A stretch of 64,000 nucleotides of DNA from Cladobotryum mycophilum (lineage: Eukaryota > Ascomycota > Sordariomycetes > Hypocreales > Hypocreaceae): the NCBI GenBank assembly GCA_036429605.1, contig JAVFKD010000016.1, positions 744,001 through 808,000 of the forward strand, written 5' to 3'. The notes beneath the pieces are model-generated. The model ran no database searches, was not told the DNA's origin, and was given only the letters and a program-made list of their open reading frames with translations. Below, in pieces: positions 52,270-63,834 of the stretch. The position numbers and the translations under genes are program-made. How positions within the stretch are numbered: the stretch's first letter is position 1; each line of letters starts with the position of its first letter.

Positions 52270-55200
52270 CTAGTTTCGAGGGCAGATCTTTTGGAAGAAG
52301 CCTGTCTCGTTTACTAGCTTTATGAATCGTTCAAAGTCAGGCCCTAGGTACTGGGCAATTGTCACTGATGGCATTAGTCCAAGTTTTATCCGATGCTTCG
52401 GATTGACCTTCCTGCAGTAGAATATGTGGTCTAAGGTCTTGTTCCTGCCGCATGAGCAGGTCCGTGTAGCAGTGCTGCCTGGGTACTTGTGTGTGTAATA
52501 GTCAGCGAAGTCGCCGTGGCCTGATCGGGCCGCTATCAGCCGATGTAGGTTGTTACGGGTTAGCGATAGCTCTGGGGGTTCCCGGAGGGTCACCTGCAGT
52601 TGCAGTCGTTGGTAGGAGGCTGGGGCCTCCTTTTTCCACCATTGTTGGAAGGCCGTCAAGGGTTTTCGGCGTGCTATCCTGCGAGCTGCCGCCAGTGTTA
52701 TGGTATTATTGTTGTTAGGCAGACTGGCGCCTAATTTAGCTTGCTCGTCTGCCATCTCGTTGCCCGGGATTCCCATATGACCAGGACACCAACGGAGTGA
52801 CGCTCTTAGTTCTGTAGCGAGCTCCTGGAAGGCTAAGGCCTCGGCTTGCGAGGAGTCTGATGGGGTGCCCATAAGGCTCGTAAGTGCAGCTGTGCTGTCT
52901 ATGCAGACTGTTATCTTTTCTCCGTTTTGGATCTGCGCGGCGGCTCGTAGCCCTTCTAATGCTCCTCGAATCTCTCCGTCGTAGACCTCTGCTAGGCCAA
53001 GCCTCCCGTGCCCGCTTTGCAGCAGCTGGCCATCCCGGAGGATAACAAAGCCCCAGCCCGTAGCGCTATCCTGAAGCTGGGAGCCATCAGAGTATACGAT
53101 CAGGTAGTCTCGTGCCTCGCTTGCCCACTGATTAAGTAGCTCTGTAGCTTTCTCTTTGCTGGGAAAAGGGTCTGTAATTGCTTTTGTGTCTTTTAGTAGT
53201 AGTCGTGGTCTGGGGCATTTTGCATCGATAAGAGCGGCGGTTCTTTCTAGCCTGCTAGGTGATTTGCGAGGTTTAGAAGCATAGCCTTGCAGCACCCACT
53301 GCGGTTTAATGCAGCTTAGCCAGGATTCTCTCGAGGGATTGGTCTTTTGCAAGCGTTGTGCTAGCGGGTGCCGGTGGTCTAGCCGCAAGAGCCGCGTTGC
53401 AAAGCGGAGGCGTCGTGCTTCAATAAGCTGGTCGATTGGTAGAATCCCGCTCTCTCGGTATAGAACGGGTAAGGGAGTTGAGTCCCAGGTAGGAAGTATT
53501 GCACGTATACCTTTTAGTAACGGTCGGGATAGTCTTTTGTGGAGATGTAGTATCCTAGAGTTAACAATCACTCCTTTGGACTGCCTGTAGACTGATGGCC
53601 TTGTAAGGCCGGGGTACCACGCCTCAATGCCATACAGCAAGATAGGCTCGATGCAGCCAAGCACCGCCCTTCTTACTGCTTTCGGGAGAGGGCCTCGTTG
53701 TGTGTTGGTGAGACTGCGTAGGTGATGTGCTAGTGTTAGAGCCTTGGTCGCCCATTTGTCTACATGGGCTCGAAAGCAGAGAGAAGAGTCAAACCAGATC
53801 CCGAGCCAGCGCATGGCCGGCTCCGGCTGTTTCTCTATCGTGCCCTGTAGCACGGGCGGGGCCTCTTGGATCTGTTTCTTATGACGCGCGAAGTGCATTA
53901 CCTCCGTTTTATCTGGGTCGAAAGAGACAGCGTTCTCAGTGCCCCATTGGGACAGCTCAGCCACATCTGCATTAGCCAGCGATACTGTTTCCTCTATAGT
54001 ATTCCCTATCCGTAGTATCGCTGTGTCATCTGCGTATCCGAACCTGCCCGACCTATTGCCGAGCAGGTATATCGGCTGCGTATACAGCAAGAATAGAATA
54101 GGGGAGATAGGCGAGCCTTGTGGTAGTCCACATTGTAGGGGGAGTTTTCTATAGTTGTGTCTTGCAGTCGTACACTAGCTTGACGTCCGGTCATAAATGA
54201 TTCCACCCATCGCACTAGCGTAGTTGGCCAGCCCTGTTCCCTTAGGCGGAGCAGGAGCCTGTTGCACAGCACCGCATCAAAGGCACCCTGGACGTCCATG
54301 GTAACTAGCGTTGCCACCTTTCCTTCCATAAGAGCCTGATCGATATCGTGTATGAGTGCCGCGGCCAGGTCAACGGCTGACCTCTTTGGTAGTGCGCCTG
54401 CCTGCTTTGGGTCGAGGACCTCGTGTTGCACTGATGTCCAGGCCATCCGTTTTGCGATCAGACGTTCAAGCCCTTTGCTAAGGCACGACAGTAGTGAGAT
54501 GGGGCGCCAGGCTCTGGGTTTTGTGAGATCACGTTTCCCTGGCTTAGGGATCATGACCACCTCCGCACTCTTGAAGATCTGCGGATGATATCCCACAGCA
54601 AGGCAGCCGGCATAAAGACGGTGGATGTGAGTACCGAGGTGGTCCCAAGAAAGCTGCAGTAGCTGTACTGTGACACCGTCGGCCCCGGGAGCTGTATTCC
54701 CCGTGTGCAGGGCTGCGTACCTAGTCTGCTCCGGGGTCACTGTAAGGGAAAAGGGGAGAGGAGTTGTGGGGGTTAGGGGGGCCCAGGGCTGAGAGATGTC
54801 GTCCCCGGCAGCTCTGCGTTCCAGCGTGGCCTTTCGCAGAGCCAGGGCCTTATCCCGTTGGGTCTCGTAGACTATCCCCCCACCTGTAGAGGAGGGGTTT
54901 GAAAGGGTGACGTTCGTTGGGCCCAGCGGGCTAGCTTATAGATCCCTGCGCCGTCTTTGACTTCGTCAATAATAGTCCGCCAAAACTGGCGCTTAGTTCT
55001 TCGCACAGTTTTTTGTAGGGCTTTCCTGGCTTCTTGGATAGCTCGGCAGAAGCCTAGAGGGAAGCGGCGACGGGTCTGCCGATATTTAAGGGCAGCTTCC
55101 GCGCATTCCTCCGTCCACCACGGTGCGGCTCGTTGCGTTTGCCTTGGTGGGGTTCCTGCTGTTTCTAGCGAGATTTGAATGAGCTCTATGATTGCTGTCG

Positions 55201-56020
55201 CTAGAGAGTCTAGGTCATCCGTGTTGGTTGTCTGTGTGGGCAGGTCCCGCGCCCCTTCCTGGATCAGGGAGAGAAATCTCTGGGTCTCCTTGGAGGTGCG
55301 CAGTCGGGCTCTCTTCCGTGGCCTTGACTGGAGTCGTATCTCCGGTATGGTGATGGTGATGGGGTAGTGGTCAGCGCTGGTCAGTAAGTGCTCCTCGACG
55401 GCTGCTTCCGCGAGGGGGATGTTGGTAAAGGCAAGGTCAATGGTGGTGTTCCGCGGGTTCGTGGGTGCCGCCGGGACTAGCTGCGCGAGCTCAGTTTCTT
55501 CCGCCCAGTCTGCTATACGGCCGCCTTGGTGCTCGGCGTTGGCTCCTGGCTCCCAGCTGCAGTGACGGGCATTAAAGTCCCCTGCTATCAGGCATCGGTC
55601 AGGGATCGGCCATGTGAGGATGGCTTCGAGTGTTTCAGGGACATCTGGGTCCCTATAAATATTTACTATAGTAATATCGCTGGTCTTGATCCAGAGTATA
55701 TCCCTTGTGGCTACAGGGCGGGTCTGGTCAGCGTCAAGCTCAAGATTGCGCCGAATGTAGGTCATAACCCTTGGTCGGTCTCTGGTTCCCTCCCAGCTGT
55801 TCACAGGTGAGTATGTGCGGTACCCTGGGTGGGTTTTTGTCATGCTGTCGCCTTTTAGGCTTACCCAGGGTTCTTGCATCAGGATGATATCAAATTCTTC
55901 GGTGTCAGCCAGGGCGAGGGCGGTGTCATGGGCAGGTCCGATCTTGCCCACGTTGGCCTGGAAGATTCGCAGGGTTTTTGTTCGGGCAAGGTCTTTATTA
56001 GAGCTATTAGGGCGTGTCAT
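52270..56020 (-). CDS. LINE ORF2: endonuclease, reverse transcriptase, RNase H (two apparent frameshifts)
   Basis: Starts at the ATG that overlaps the ORF1 stop as ATGA (56020-56017). Order: apurinic-type endonuclease (LRIFQANVGKIG, then IILMQEPW, AGDFNARHCSW and the SADHYPI active-site His), RT (VMIPKPGKRDLTKPRAWRPI, VTMDVQGAFDAV, YADDTAIL), RNase H (VYSDGSQLQD, DGEIRGALEGL, CIDSTAAL, PGHMGIPGNEMADEQAK) and a Cys/His end (CSCGRNKTLDHIFYC). Two breaks exist: at the C run 54876-54881, between endonuclease and RT, and at the G run 54138-54142, just before the RT catalytic motif. One extra base at each gives 1250 codons with conserved sequence on both sides, so homopolymer undercalling is likely. 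Confidence 0.88.
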
Positions 56021-57753
56021 AGATTGGTGATTGAGTTGTGGCGGGACCTTTTTCTTGGTTTCTGGAAAGGCTCCAGCTGTGTTGTTGGTCTGTTGATCCT
56101 GTTCCTTAGCATGGTAGCAGTCTGTGAGCGAGTACGGGAGACGACTAGCGAGGCTGCCGGCGCTTCCGTTGACAGGCTTGTTGCAGAGCCAGGTCCTGGA
56201 GGAGTTATTGGGTTGGTAGGTTCTTCTTCTTCGGGACCTTCGGGGGGCTGTGGGGATAAGGGCTCAGCATCAATTGTTATCGGGTCGTTGTCCTGTTCTT
56301 CCCCTGCTGGTCTCTCCTTCTCATTGGCTAGGTGTGGCGAGAATCGAGCCTCTGTGAACTGTGTCCTGTCTTCGTTTGGGGCAGTTGTGTGCTCCGGATT
56401 GCGCTGTCGGTATCGTTGCGCTCCTGTAGTGCGCGCTGTCTTTCTTTGATGCTGTGTAGGTCTTTGAATAGCGCCCCTTGCCTTATAAGGTTTCATAGAG
56501 CAGTCCTTGTGGTTTGGAGGGGCAGGTTCTAAGCAGTTAGGGCACTGCTCAGGCCGTTGGCAGGTCTCGAAGTCGTGATCTGTTTTACCACAGCGGTTGC
56601 AGCGTTGCTTTCGGCTACAGTGGCGCCAGGAATGGTAATCCCAGCACCACACACACTGTTCCGGGAGCTTGGATTTCTCAAGGTAACGGGCCATTCGGCT
56701 GCTCCCGAATAAACGCCAGCGCTTGGTGATGGGTGTGGGGAAAGAGACTATCATTTTCTGAGTGGGCGCATGAGGTTCGTTCTTACGCGTAGGGCGGAAG
56801 CTCACAGGCGCGGTGCCTGTTTGCGTGATCACTTCTTCGCGAAAGCACTCATTAAAGTCTACTGGCCTCCCATCCCAGGTTGGGATAGTGCGAGGGCATT
56901 CTTCTACTATGTAGTTATACCATATTTGTCTTGTTTCTGCGTGTAGGGCACCTAGCAGCCTAATCCACTCTTCTTTGCGTTCTAATACTTCTCTCTGAAC
57001 ACCCTGGTCGGCTGTATGGATTGCCCATCCGGTTGCTGTTTGTGTTGCCTTTGGGATTCTTGAGATAGGCATGCTGAGTGCTTTGGAAATTACGTCTCGG
57101 ATCGCGGCAGGCTCCTTCTGCCATGCAGGAGATTGTTTTTCTAGTCTGACTAGGATCCTAAGATCGGGGTGGACTGTTTCTTTGGTCCCTGGGGGATGCT
57201 TTGTATGAGCCTGTGGTTTCTGTGGTGCTGTTGGACCAGGGCCCTGTGTGTTATGTAGTACCGACGCGTATGTGGTTGTGTTTCTTTTGGGAGGTTCTTT
57301 TGGGTTAAGGGCTGATATGCAGGCTGATTTAAAGGCATTTGTAAGAGCTGTTGTAATCTTTCTTGTGTGATCGGTGGTGAATTGCTTTGCTATCGCGTCG
57401 AACGTGGTACTGAACGCGTTTAGGACCTTATGTTCTTCGGTATATATAGCTGCTCGTTCGTCCAGTACTTGCTGGGTATAGTCGTGTACAGCGGGTACGG
57501 CTGGTGCTGTTGCGTCTTGGGTAGGAATCCTTTCATTGGTAGGGTTGGCAGTTAAGTGGAAAGGTGAACTGGAGGGCGGTGGATTGGTGGTTCTTTGTTG
57601 CGGCAGTGGCTGAGGTGTGCTGGGTAGGTGAGGGTATTGGTTATGAGGCAGTGCTTCTCGCGCGCGTTGTTGCAAGTCAGTTGGCGTAATCTCTCCCAGT
57701 TCGAATGGGAATTGGCTCGCTTGGATAGTCGGCGCTGTAGGCGTGGACGCCAT
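56017..57753 (-). CDS. LINE ORF1 (gag-like RNA-binding protein)
   Basis: 578 residues, intact. The N-terminal third is Pro/Thr/Gln-rich. Three knuckle-type motifs follow: CVWCWDYHSWRHC, RCNRCGKTDHDFETC and a longer-spaced CPNCLEPAPPNHKDC. A Glu/Pro-rich region and a basic end (KPRKRSRHN) complete it. ORF1 proteins of Tad-type LINEs bind element RNA and act as chaperones. The stop shares bases with the ORF2 start (ATGA), which suggests coupled reinitiation. Confidence 0.9.
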   Translation of the reverse strand: MASTPTAPTIQASQFPFELGEITPTDLQQRAREALPHNQYPHLPSTPQPLPQQRTTNPPPSSSPFHLTANPTNERIPTQDATAPAVPAVHDYTQQVLDERAAIYTEEHKVLNAFSTTFDAIAKQFTTDHTRKITTALTNAFKSACISALNPKEPPKRNTTTYASVLHNTQGPGPTAPQKPQAHTKHPPGTKETVHPDLRILVRLEKQSPAWQKEPAAIRDVISKALSMPISRIPKATQTATGWAIHTADQGVQREVLERKEEWIRLLGALHAETRQIWYNYIVEECPRTIPTWDGRPVDFNECFREEVITQTGTAPVSFRPTRKNEPHAPTQKMIVSFPTPITKRWRLFGSSRMARYLEKSKLPEQCVWCWDYHSWRHCSRKQRCNRCGKTDHDFETCQRPEQCPNCLEPAPPNHKDCSMKPYKARGAIQRPTQHQRKTARTTGAQRYRQRNPEHTTAPNEDRTQFTEARFSPHLANEKERPAGEEQDNDPITIDAEPLSPQPPEGPEEEEPTNPITPPGPGSATSLSTEAPAASLVVSRTRSQTATMLRNRINRPTTQLEPFQKPRKRSRHNSITNL

Positions 57754-57871
57754 GCTGCCGACGCAGCTTAGTATTTGGTGTTTTACCCCTAGTTGTTAAG
57801 GATTTGTATGAAATTTGCATATGTTCCCTTAACAGCTGGTGCCAAGAAATTGATATGTCAAAGGGAGACGC

Positions 57872-57882
57872 AGAGAATATAG
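57872..57882. repeat. 11-bp LINE array boundary motif
   Basis: AGAGAATATAG between the 5' end of the middle copy and the tail of the right copy. Confidence 0.75.
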
Positions 57883-58233
57883 TGTTTGTTTGTTTGTTTG
57901 TTTGTTTTACTATTTAACGTCCGTATAAGGCAATACTGCCCAACCCCTGCTGGGGCAAAGGACGTGCTATGCTAGAAGCTAAGTAGATGATTATATACAA
58001 CCGCTATCGCCTCCATATAGCAAATCTTCGGCTTGTTTAGCCCTGGGGTTTTGTACGATTAGGGCTCGTCAGCGAGCGCCTAACCTGCGGGTGTAAGTCC
58101 GCTTAGTCTATTAGTTGATGGTACTATCAGACCATAGCCTCTTAAAAGGCAGAGCTAGAGCTTTGTGGAAGCTTAAAAGATATAAAAGTATAAAAGTATA
58201 AAAGATAGAAAGGTTAATCGTGATCTGGGATGA

Positions 58234-61200
58234 CTAGTTTCGAGGGCAGATCTTTTGGAAGAAGCCTGTCTCGTTTACTAGCTTTATGAATCGTTCAAAG
58301 TCAGGCCCTAGGTACTGGGCAATTGTCACTGATGGCATTAGTCCAAGTTTTATCCGATGCTTCGGATTGACCTTCCTGCAGTAGAATATGTGGTCTAAGG
58401 TCTTGTTCCTGCCGCATGAGCAGGTCCGTGTAGCAGTGCTGCCTGGGTACTTGTGTGTGTAATAGTCAGCGAAGTCGCCGTGGCCTGATCGGGCCGCTAT
58501 CAGCCGATGTAGGTTGTTACGGGTTAGCGATAGCTCTGGGGGTTCCCGGAGGGTCACCTGCAGTTGCAGTCGTTGGTAGGAGGCTGGGGCCTCCTTTTTC
58601 CACCATTGTTGGAAGGCCGTCAAGGGTTTTCGGCGTGCTATCCTGCGAGCTGCCGCCAGTGTTATGGTATTATTGTTGTTAGGCAGACTGGCGCCTAATT
58701 TAGCTTGCTCGTCTGCCATCTCGTTGCCCGGGATTCCCATATGACCAGGACACCAACGGAGTGACGCTCTTAGTTCTGTAGCGAGCTCCTGGAAGGCTAA
58801 GGCCTCGGCTTGCGAGGAGTCTGATGGGGTGCCCATAAGGCTCGTAAGTGCAGCTGTGCTGTCTATGCAGACTGTTATCTTTTCTCCGTTTTGGATCTGC
58901 GCGGCGGCTCGTAGCCCTTCTAATGCTCCTCGAATCTCTCCGTCGTAGACCTCTGCTAGGCCAAGCCTCCCGTGCCCGCTTTGCAGCAGCTGGCCATCCC
59001 GGAGGATAACAAAGCCCCAGCCCGTAGCGCTATCCTGAAGCTGGGAGCCATCAGAGTATACGATCAGGTAGTCTCGTGCCTCGCTTGCCCACTGATTAAG
59101 TAGCTCTGTAGCTTTCTCTTTGCTGGGAAAAGGGTCTGTAATTGCTTTTGTGTCTTTTAGTAGTAGTCGTGGTCTGGGGCATTTTGCATCGATAAGAGCG
59201 GCGGTTCTTTCTAGCCTGCTAGGTGATTTGCGAGGTTTAGAAGCATAGCCTTGCAGCACCCACTGCGGTTTAATGCAGCTTAGCCAGGATTCTCTCGAGG
59301 GATTGGTCTTTTGCAAGCGTTGTGCTAGCGGGTGCCGGTGGTCTAGCCGCAAGAGCCGCGTTGCAAAGCGGAGGCGTCGTGCTTCAATAAGCTGGTCGAT
59401 TGGTAGAATCCCGCTCTCTCGGTATAGAACGGGTAAGGGAGTTGAGTCCCAGGTAGGAAGTATTGCACGTATACCTTTTAGTAACGGTCGGGATAGTCTT
59501 TTGTGGAGATGTAGTATCCTAGAGTTAACAATCACTCCTTTGGACTGCCTGTAGACTGATGGCCTTGTAAGGCCGGGGTACCACGCCTCAATGCCATACA
59601 GCAAGATAGGCTCGATGCAGCCAAGCACCGCCCTTCTTACTGCTTTCGGGAGAGGGCCTCGTTGTGTGTTGGTGAGACTGCGTAGGTGATGTGCTAGTGT
59701 TAGAGCCTTGGTCGCCCATTTGTCTACATGGGCTCGAAAGCAGAGAGAAGAGTCAAACCAGATCCCGAGCCAGCGCATGGCCGGCTCCGGCTGTTTCTCT
59801 ATCGTGCCCTGTAGCACGGGCGGGGCCTCTTGGATCTGTTTCTTATGACGCGCGAAGTGCATTACCTCCGTTTTATCTGGGTCGAAAGAGACAGCGTTCT
59901 CAGTGCCCCATTGGGACAGCTCAGCCACATCTGCATTAGCCAGCGATACTGTTTCCTCTATAGTATTCCCTATCCGTAGTATCGCTGTGTCATCTGCGTA
60001 TCCGAACCTGCCCGACCTATTGCCGAGCAGGTATATCGGCTGCGTATACAGCAAGAATAGAATAGGGGAGATAGGCGAGCCTTGTGGTAGTCCACATTGT
60101 AGGGGGAGTTTTCTATAGTTGTGTCTTGCAGTCGTACACTAGCTTGACGTCCGGTCATAAATGATTCCACCCATCGCACTAGCGTAGTTGGCCAGCCCTG
60201 TTCCCTTAGGCGGAGCAGGAGCCTGTTGCACAGCACCGCATCAAAGGCACCCTGGACGTCCATGGTAACTAGCGTTGCCACCTTTCCTTCCATAAGAGCC
60301 TGATCGATATCGTGTATGAGTGCCGCGGCCAGGTCAACGGCTGACCTCTTTGGTAGTGCGCCTGCCTGCTTTGGGTCGAGGACCTCGTGTTGCACTGATG
60401 TCCAGGCCATCCGTTTTGCGATCAGACGTTCAAGCCCTTTGCTAAGGCACGACAGTAGTGAGATGGGGCGCCAGGCTCTGGGTTTTGTGAGATCACGTTT
60501 CCCTGGCTTAGGGATCATGACCACCTCCGCACTCTTGAAGATCTGCGGATGATATCCCACAGCAAGGCAGCCGGCATAAAGACGGTGGATGTGAGTACCG
60601 AGGTGGTCCCAAGAAAGCTGCAGTAGCTGTACTGTGACACCGTCGGCCCCGGGAGCTGTATTCCCCGTGTGCAGGGCTGCGTACCTAGTCTGCTCCGGGG
60701 TCACTGTAAGGGAAAAGGGGAGAGGAGTTGTGGGGGTTAGGGGGCCCAGGGCTGAGAGATGTCGTCCCCGGCAGCTCTGCGTTCCAGCGTGGCCTTTCGC
60801 AGAGCCAGGGCCTTATCCCGTTGGGTCTCGTAGACTATCCCCCCACCTGTAGAGGAGGGGTTTGAAAGGGTGACGTTCGTTGGGCCCAGCGGGCTAGCTT
60901 ATAGATCCCTGCGCCGTCTTTGACTTCGTCAATAATAGTCCGCCAAAACTGGCGCTTAGTTCTTCGCACAGTTTTTTGTAGGGCTTTCCTGGCTTCTTGG
61001 ATAGCTCGGCAGAAGCCTAGAGGGAAGCGGCGACGGGTCTGCCGATATTTAAGGGCAGCTTCCGCGCATTCCTCCGTCCACCACGGTGCGGCTCGTTGCG
61101 TTTGCCTTGGTGGGGTTCCTGCTGTTTCTAGCGAGATTTGAATGAGCTCTATGATTGCTGTCGCTAGAGAGTCTAGGTCATCCGTGTTGGTTGTCTGTGT

Positions 61201-61983
61201 GGGCAGGTCCCGCGCCCCTTCCTGGATCAGGGAGAGAAATCTCTGGGTCTCCTTGGAGGTGCGCAGTCGGGCTCTCTTCCGTGGCCTTGACTGGAGTCGT
61301 ATCTCCGGTATGGTGATGGTGATGGGGTAGTGGTCAGCGCTGGTCAGTAAGTGCTCCTCGACGGCTGCTTCCGCGAGGGGGATGTTGGTAAAGGCAAGGT
61401 CAATGGTGGTGTTCCGCGGGTTCGTGGGTGCCGCCGGGACTAGCTGCGCGAGCTCAGTTTCTTCCGCCCAGTCTGCTATACGGCCGCCTTGGTGCTCGGC
61501 GTTGGCTCCTGGCTCCCAGCTGCAGTGACGGGCATTAAAGTCCCCTGCTATCAGGCATCGGTCAGGGATCGGCCATGTGAGGATGGCTTCGAGTGTTTCA
61601 GGGACATCTGGGTCCCTATAAATATTTACTATAGTAATATCGCTGGTCTTGATCCAGAGTATATCCCTTGTGGCTACAGGGCGGGTCTGGTCAGCGTCAA
61701 GCTCAAGATTGCGCCGAATGTAGGTCATAACCCTTGGTCGGTCTCTGGTTCCCTCCCAGCTGTTCACAGGTGAGTATGTGCGGTACCCTGGGTGGGTTTT
61801 TGTCATGCTGTCGCCTTTTAGGCTTACCCAGGGTTCTTGCATCAGGATGATATCAAATTCTTCGGTGTCAGCCAGGGCGAGGGCGGTGTCATGGGCAGGT
61901 CCGATCTTGCCCACGTTGGCCTGGAAGATTCGCAGGGTTTTTGTTCGGGCAAGGTCTTTATTAGAGCTATTAGGGCGTGTCAT
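58234..61983 (-). CDS. LINE ORF2, right copy (three apparent frameshifts)
   Basis: Same domains as the ORF2 of the middle copy. Breaks lie at the C run 60839-60844, the G run 60102-60106 (both shared with the middle copy) and additionally the G run 60740-60744. With one base restored at each, the length is again 1250 codons. The last difference between otherwise identical copies shows that run length, not coding content, is what varies. Confidence 0.87.
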
Positions 61984-63716
61984 AGATTGGTGATTGAGTT
62001 GTGGCGGGACCTTTTTCTTGGTTTCTGGAAAGGCTCCAGCTGTGTTGTTGGTCTGTTGATCCTGTTCCTTAGCATGGTAGCAGTCTGTGAGCGAGTACGG
62101 GAGACGACTAGCGAGGCTGCCGGCGCTTCCGTTGACAGGCTTGTTGCAGAGCCAGGTCCTGGAGGAGTTATTGGGTTGGTAGGTTCTTCTTCTTCGGGAC
62201 CTTCGGGGGGCTGTGGGGATAAGGGCTCAGCATCAATTGTTATCGGGTCGTTGTCCCGTTCTTCCCCTGCTGGTCTCTCCTTCTCATTGGCTAGGTGTGG
62301 CGAGAATCGAGCCTCTGTGAACTGTGTCCTGTCTTCGTTTGGGGCAGTTGTGTGCTCCGGATTGCGCTGTCGGTATCGTTGCGCTCCTGTAGTGCGCGCT
62401 GTCTTTCTTTGATGCTGTGTAGGTCTTTGAATAGCGCCCCTTGCCTTATAAGGTTTCATAGAGCAGTCCTTGTGGTTTGGAGGGGCAGGTTCTAAGCAGT
62501 TAGGGCACTGCTCAGGCCGTTGGCAGGTCTCGAAGTCGTGATCTGTTTTACCACAGCGGTTGCAGCGTTGCTTTCGGCTACAGTGGCGCCAGGAATGGTA
62601 ATCCCAGCACCACACACACTGTTCCGGGAGCTTGGATTTCTCAAGGTAACGGGCCATTCGGCTGCTCCCGAATAAACGCCAGCGCTTGGTGATGGGTGTG
62701 GGGAAAGAGACTATCATTTTCTGAGTGGGCGCATGAGGTTCGTTCTTACGCGTAGGGCGGAAGCTCACAGGCGCGGTGCCTGTTTGCGTGATCACTTCTT
62801 CGCGAAAGCACTCATTAAAGTCTACTGGCCTCCCATCCCAGGTTGGGATAGTGCGAGGGCATTCTTCTACTATGTAGTTATACCATATTTGTCTTGTTTC
62901 TGCGTGTAGGGCACCTAGCAGCCTAATCCACTCTTCTTTGCGTTCTAATACTTCTCTCTGAACACCCTGGTCGGCTGTATGGATTGCCCATCCGGTTGCT
63001 GTTTGTGTTGCCTTTGGGATTCTTGAGATAGGCATGCTGAGTGCTTTGGAAATTACGTCTCGGATCGCGGCAGGCTCCTTCTGCCATGCAGGAGATTGTT
63101 TTTCTAGTCTGACTAGGATCCTAAGATCGGGGTGGACTGTTTCTTTGGTCCCTGGGGGATGCTTTGTATGAGCCTGTGGTTTCTGTGGTGCTGTTGGACC
63201 AGGGCCCTGTGTGTTATGTAGTACCGACGCGTATGTGGTTGTGTTTCCTTTGGGAGGTTCTTTTGGGTTAAGGGCTGATATGCAGGCTGATTTAAAGGCA
63301 TTTGTAAGAGCTGTTGCAATCTTTCTTGCGTGATCGGTGGTGAATTGCTTTGCTATCGCGTCGAACGCGGTACTGAACGCGTTTAGGACCTTATGTTCTT
63401 CGGCATACATAGCTGCTCGTTCGTCCAGTACTTGCTGGGTATAGTCGTGTACAGCGGGTACGGCTGGTGCTGTTGCGTCTTGGGTAGGAATCCTTTCATT
63501 GGTAGGGTTGGCAGTTAAGTGGAAAGGTGAACTGGAGGGCGGTGGATTGGTGGTTCTTTGTTGCGGCAGTGGCTGAGGTGTGCTGGGTAGGTGAGGGTAT
63601 TGGTTATGAGGCAGTGCTTCTCGCGCGCGTTGTTGCAAGTCAGTCGGCGTAATCTCTCCCAGTTCGAATGGGAATTGGCTCGCTTGGATAGTCGGCGCTG
63701 CAGGCGTGGACGCCAT
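61980..63716 (-). CDS. LINE ORF1, right copy
   Basis: 578 residues, intact. Differs from the middle-copy protein at about nine positions, mostly Ala here versus Thr there in the first 170 residues, plus Gly/Arg and Arg/Gln changes, all explained by C-to-T on the + strand. Same three knuckles and the same ATGA overlap with ORF2 at 61980-61983. Confidence 0.9.
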   Translation of the reverse strand: MASTPAAPTIQASQFPFELGEITPTDLQQRAREALPHNQYPHLPSTPQPLPQQRTTNPPPSSSPFHLTANPTNERIPTQDATAPAVPAVHDYTQQVLDERAAMYAEEHKVLNAFSTAFDAIAKQFTTDHARKIATALTNAFKSACISALNPKEPPKGNTTTYASVLHNTQGPGPTAPQKPQAHTKHPPGTKETVHPDLRILVRLEKQSPAWQKEPAAIRDVISKALSMPISRIPKATQTATGWAIHTADQGVQREVLERKEEWIRLLGALHAETRQIWYNYIVEECPRTIPTWDGRPVDFNECFREEVITQTGTAPVSFRPTRKNEPHAPTQKMIVSFPTPITKRWRLFGSSRMARYLEKSKLPEQCVWCWDYHSWRHCSRKQRCNRCGKTDHDFETCQRPEQCPNCLEPAPPNHKDCSMKPYKARGAIQRPTQHQRKTARTTGAQRYRQRNPEHTTAPNEDRTQFTEARFSPHLANEKERPAGEERDNDPITIDAEPLSPQPPEGPEEEEPTNPITPPGPGSATSLSTEAPAASLVVSRTRSQTATMLRNRINRPTTQLEPFQKPRKRSRHNSITNL

Positions 63717-63834
63717 GCTGCCGACGCAGCTTAGTATTTGGTGTTTTACCCCTAGTTGTTAAGGATTTGTATGAAATTTGCATATGTTCCCTTAACAGCT
63801 GGTGCCAAGAAATTGATATGTCAAAGGGAGGTGC

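Larger units (their letters stand above)
51919..57871 (-). mobile_element. Tad-like LINE, middle full-length copy
   Basis: About 5.95 kb in minus orientation. In element order: a 118-bp 5' UTR, ORF1, ORF2, a 3' UTR of about 330 bp with a GCTCG-TCAG-CGAGC stem, and a (CAAA)n tail at 51919-51944. Endonuclease, reverse transcriptase and RNase H all in ORF2 is the Tad1-clade arrangement known from Neurospora. The next copy to the right is displaced by 5964 bp. Confidence 0.93.
57883..63834 (-). mobile_element. Tad-like LINE, right full-length copy
   Basis: Same structure as the middle copy and nearly identical throughout. Nine single-base differences noted in ORF1 are all T in the middle copy and C here on the + strand. 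A one-base shorter G run at 60740-60744 (six G in the middle copy, 54776-54781) shifts its spacing by one. It abuts the third downstream boundary motif and then non-element sequence. Confidence 0.93.

Noticed and set aside
55874..56449. 191-codon + strand frame across the LINE ORF1/ORF2 junction (also at 61837-62412)
   Set aside because: Antisense shadow of the LINE coding strand, present only because the two LINE copies are nearly identical.
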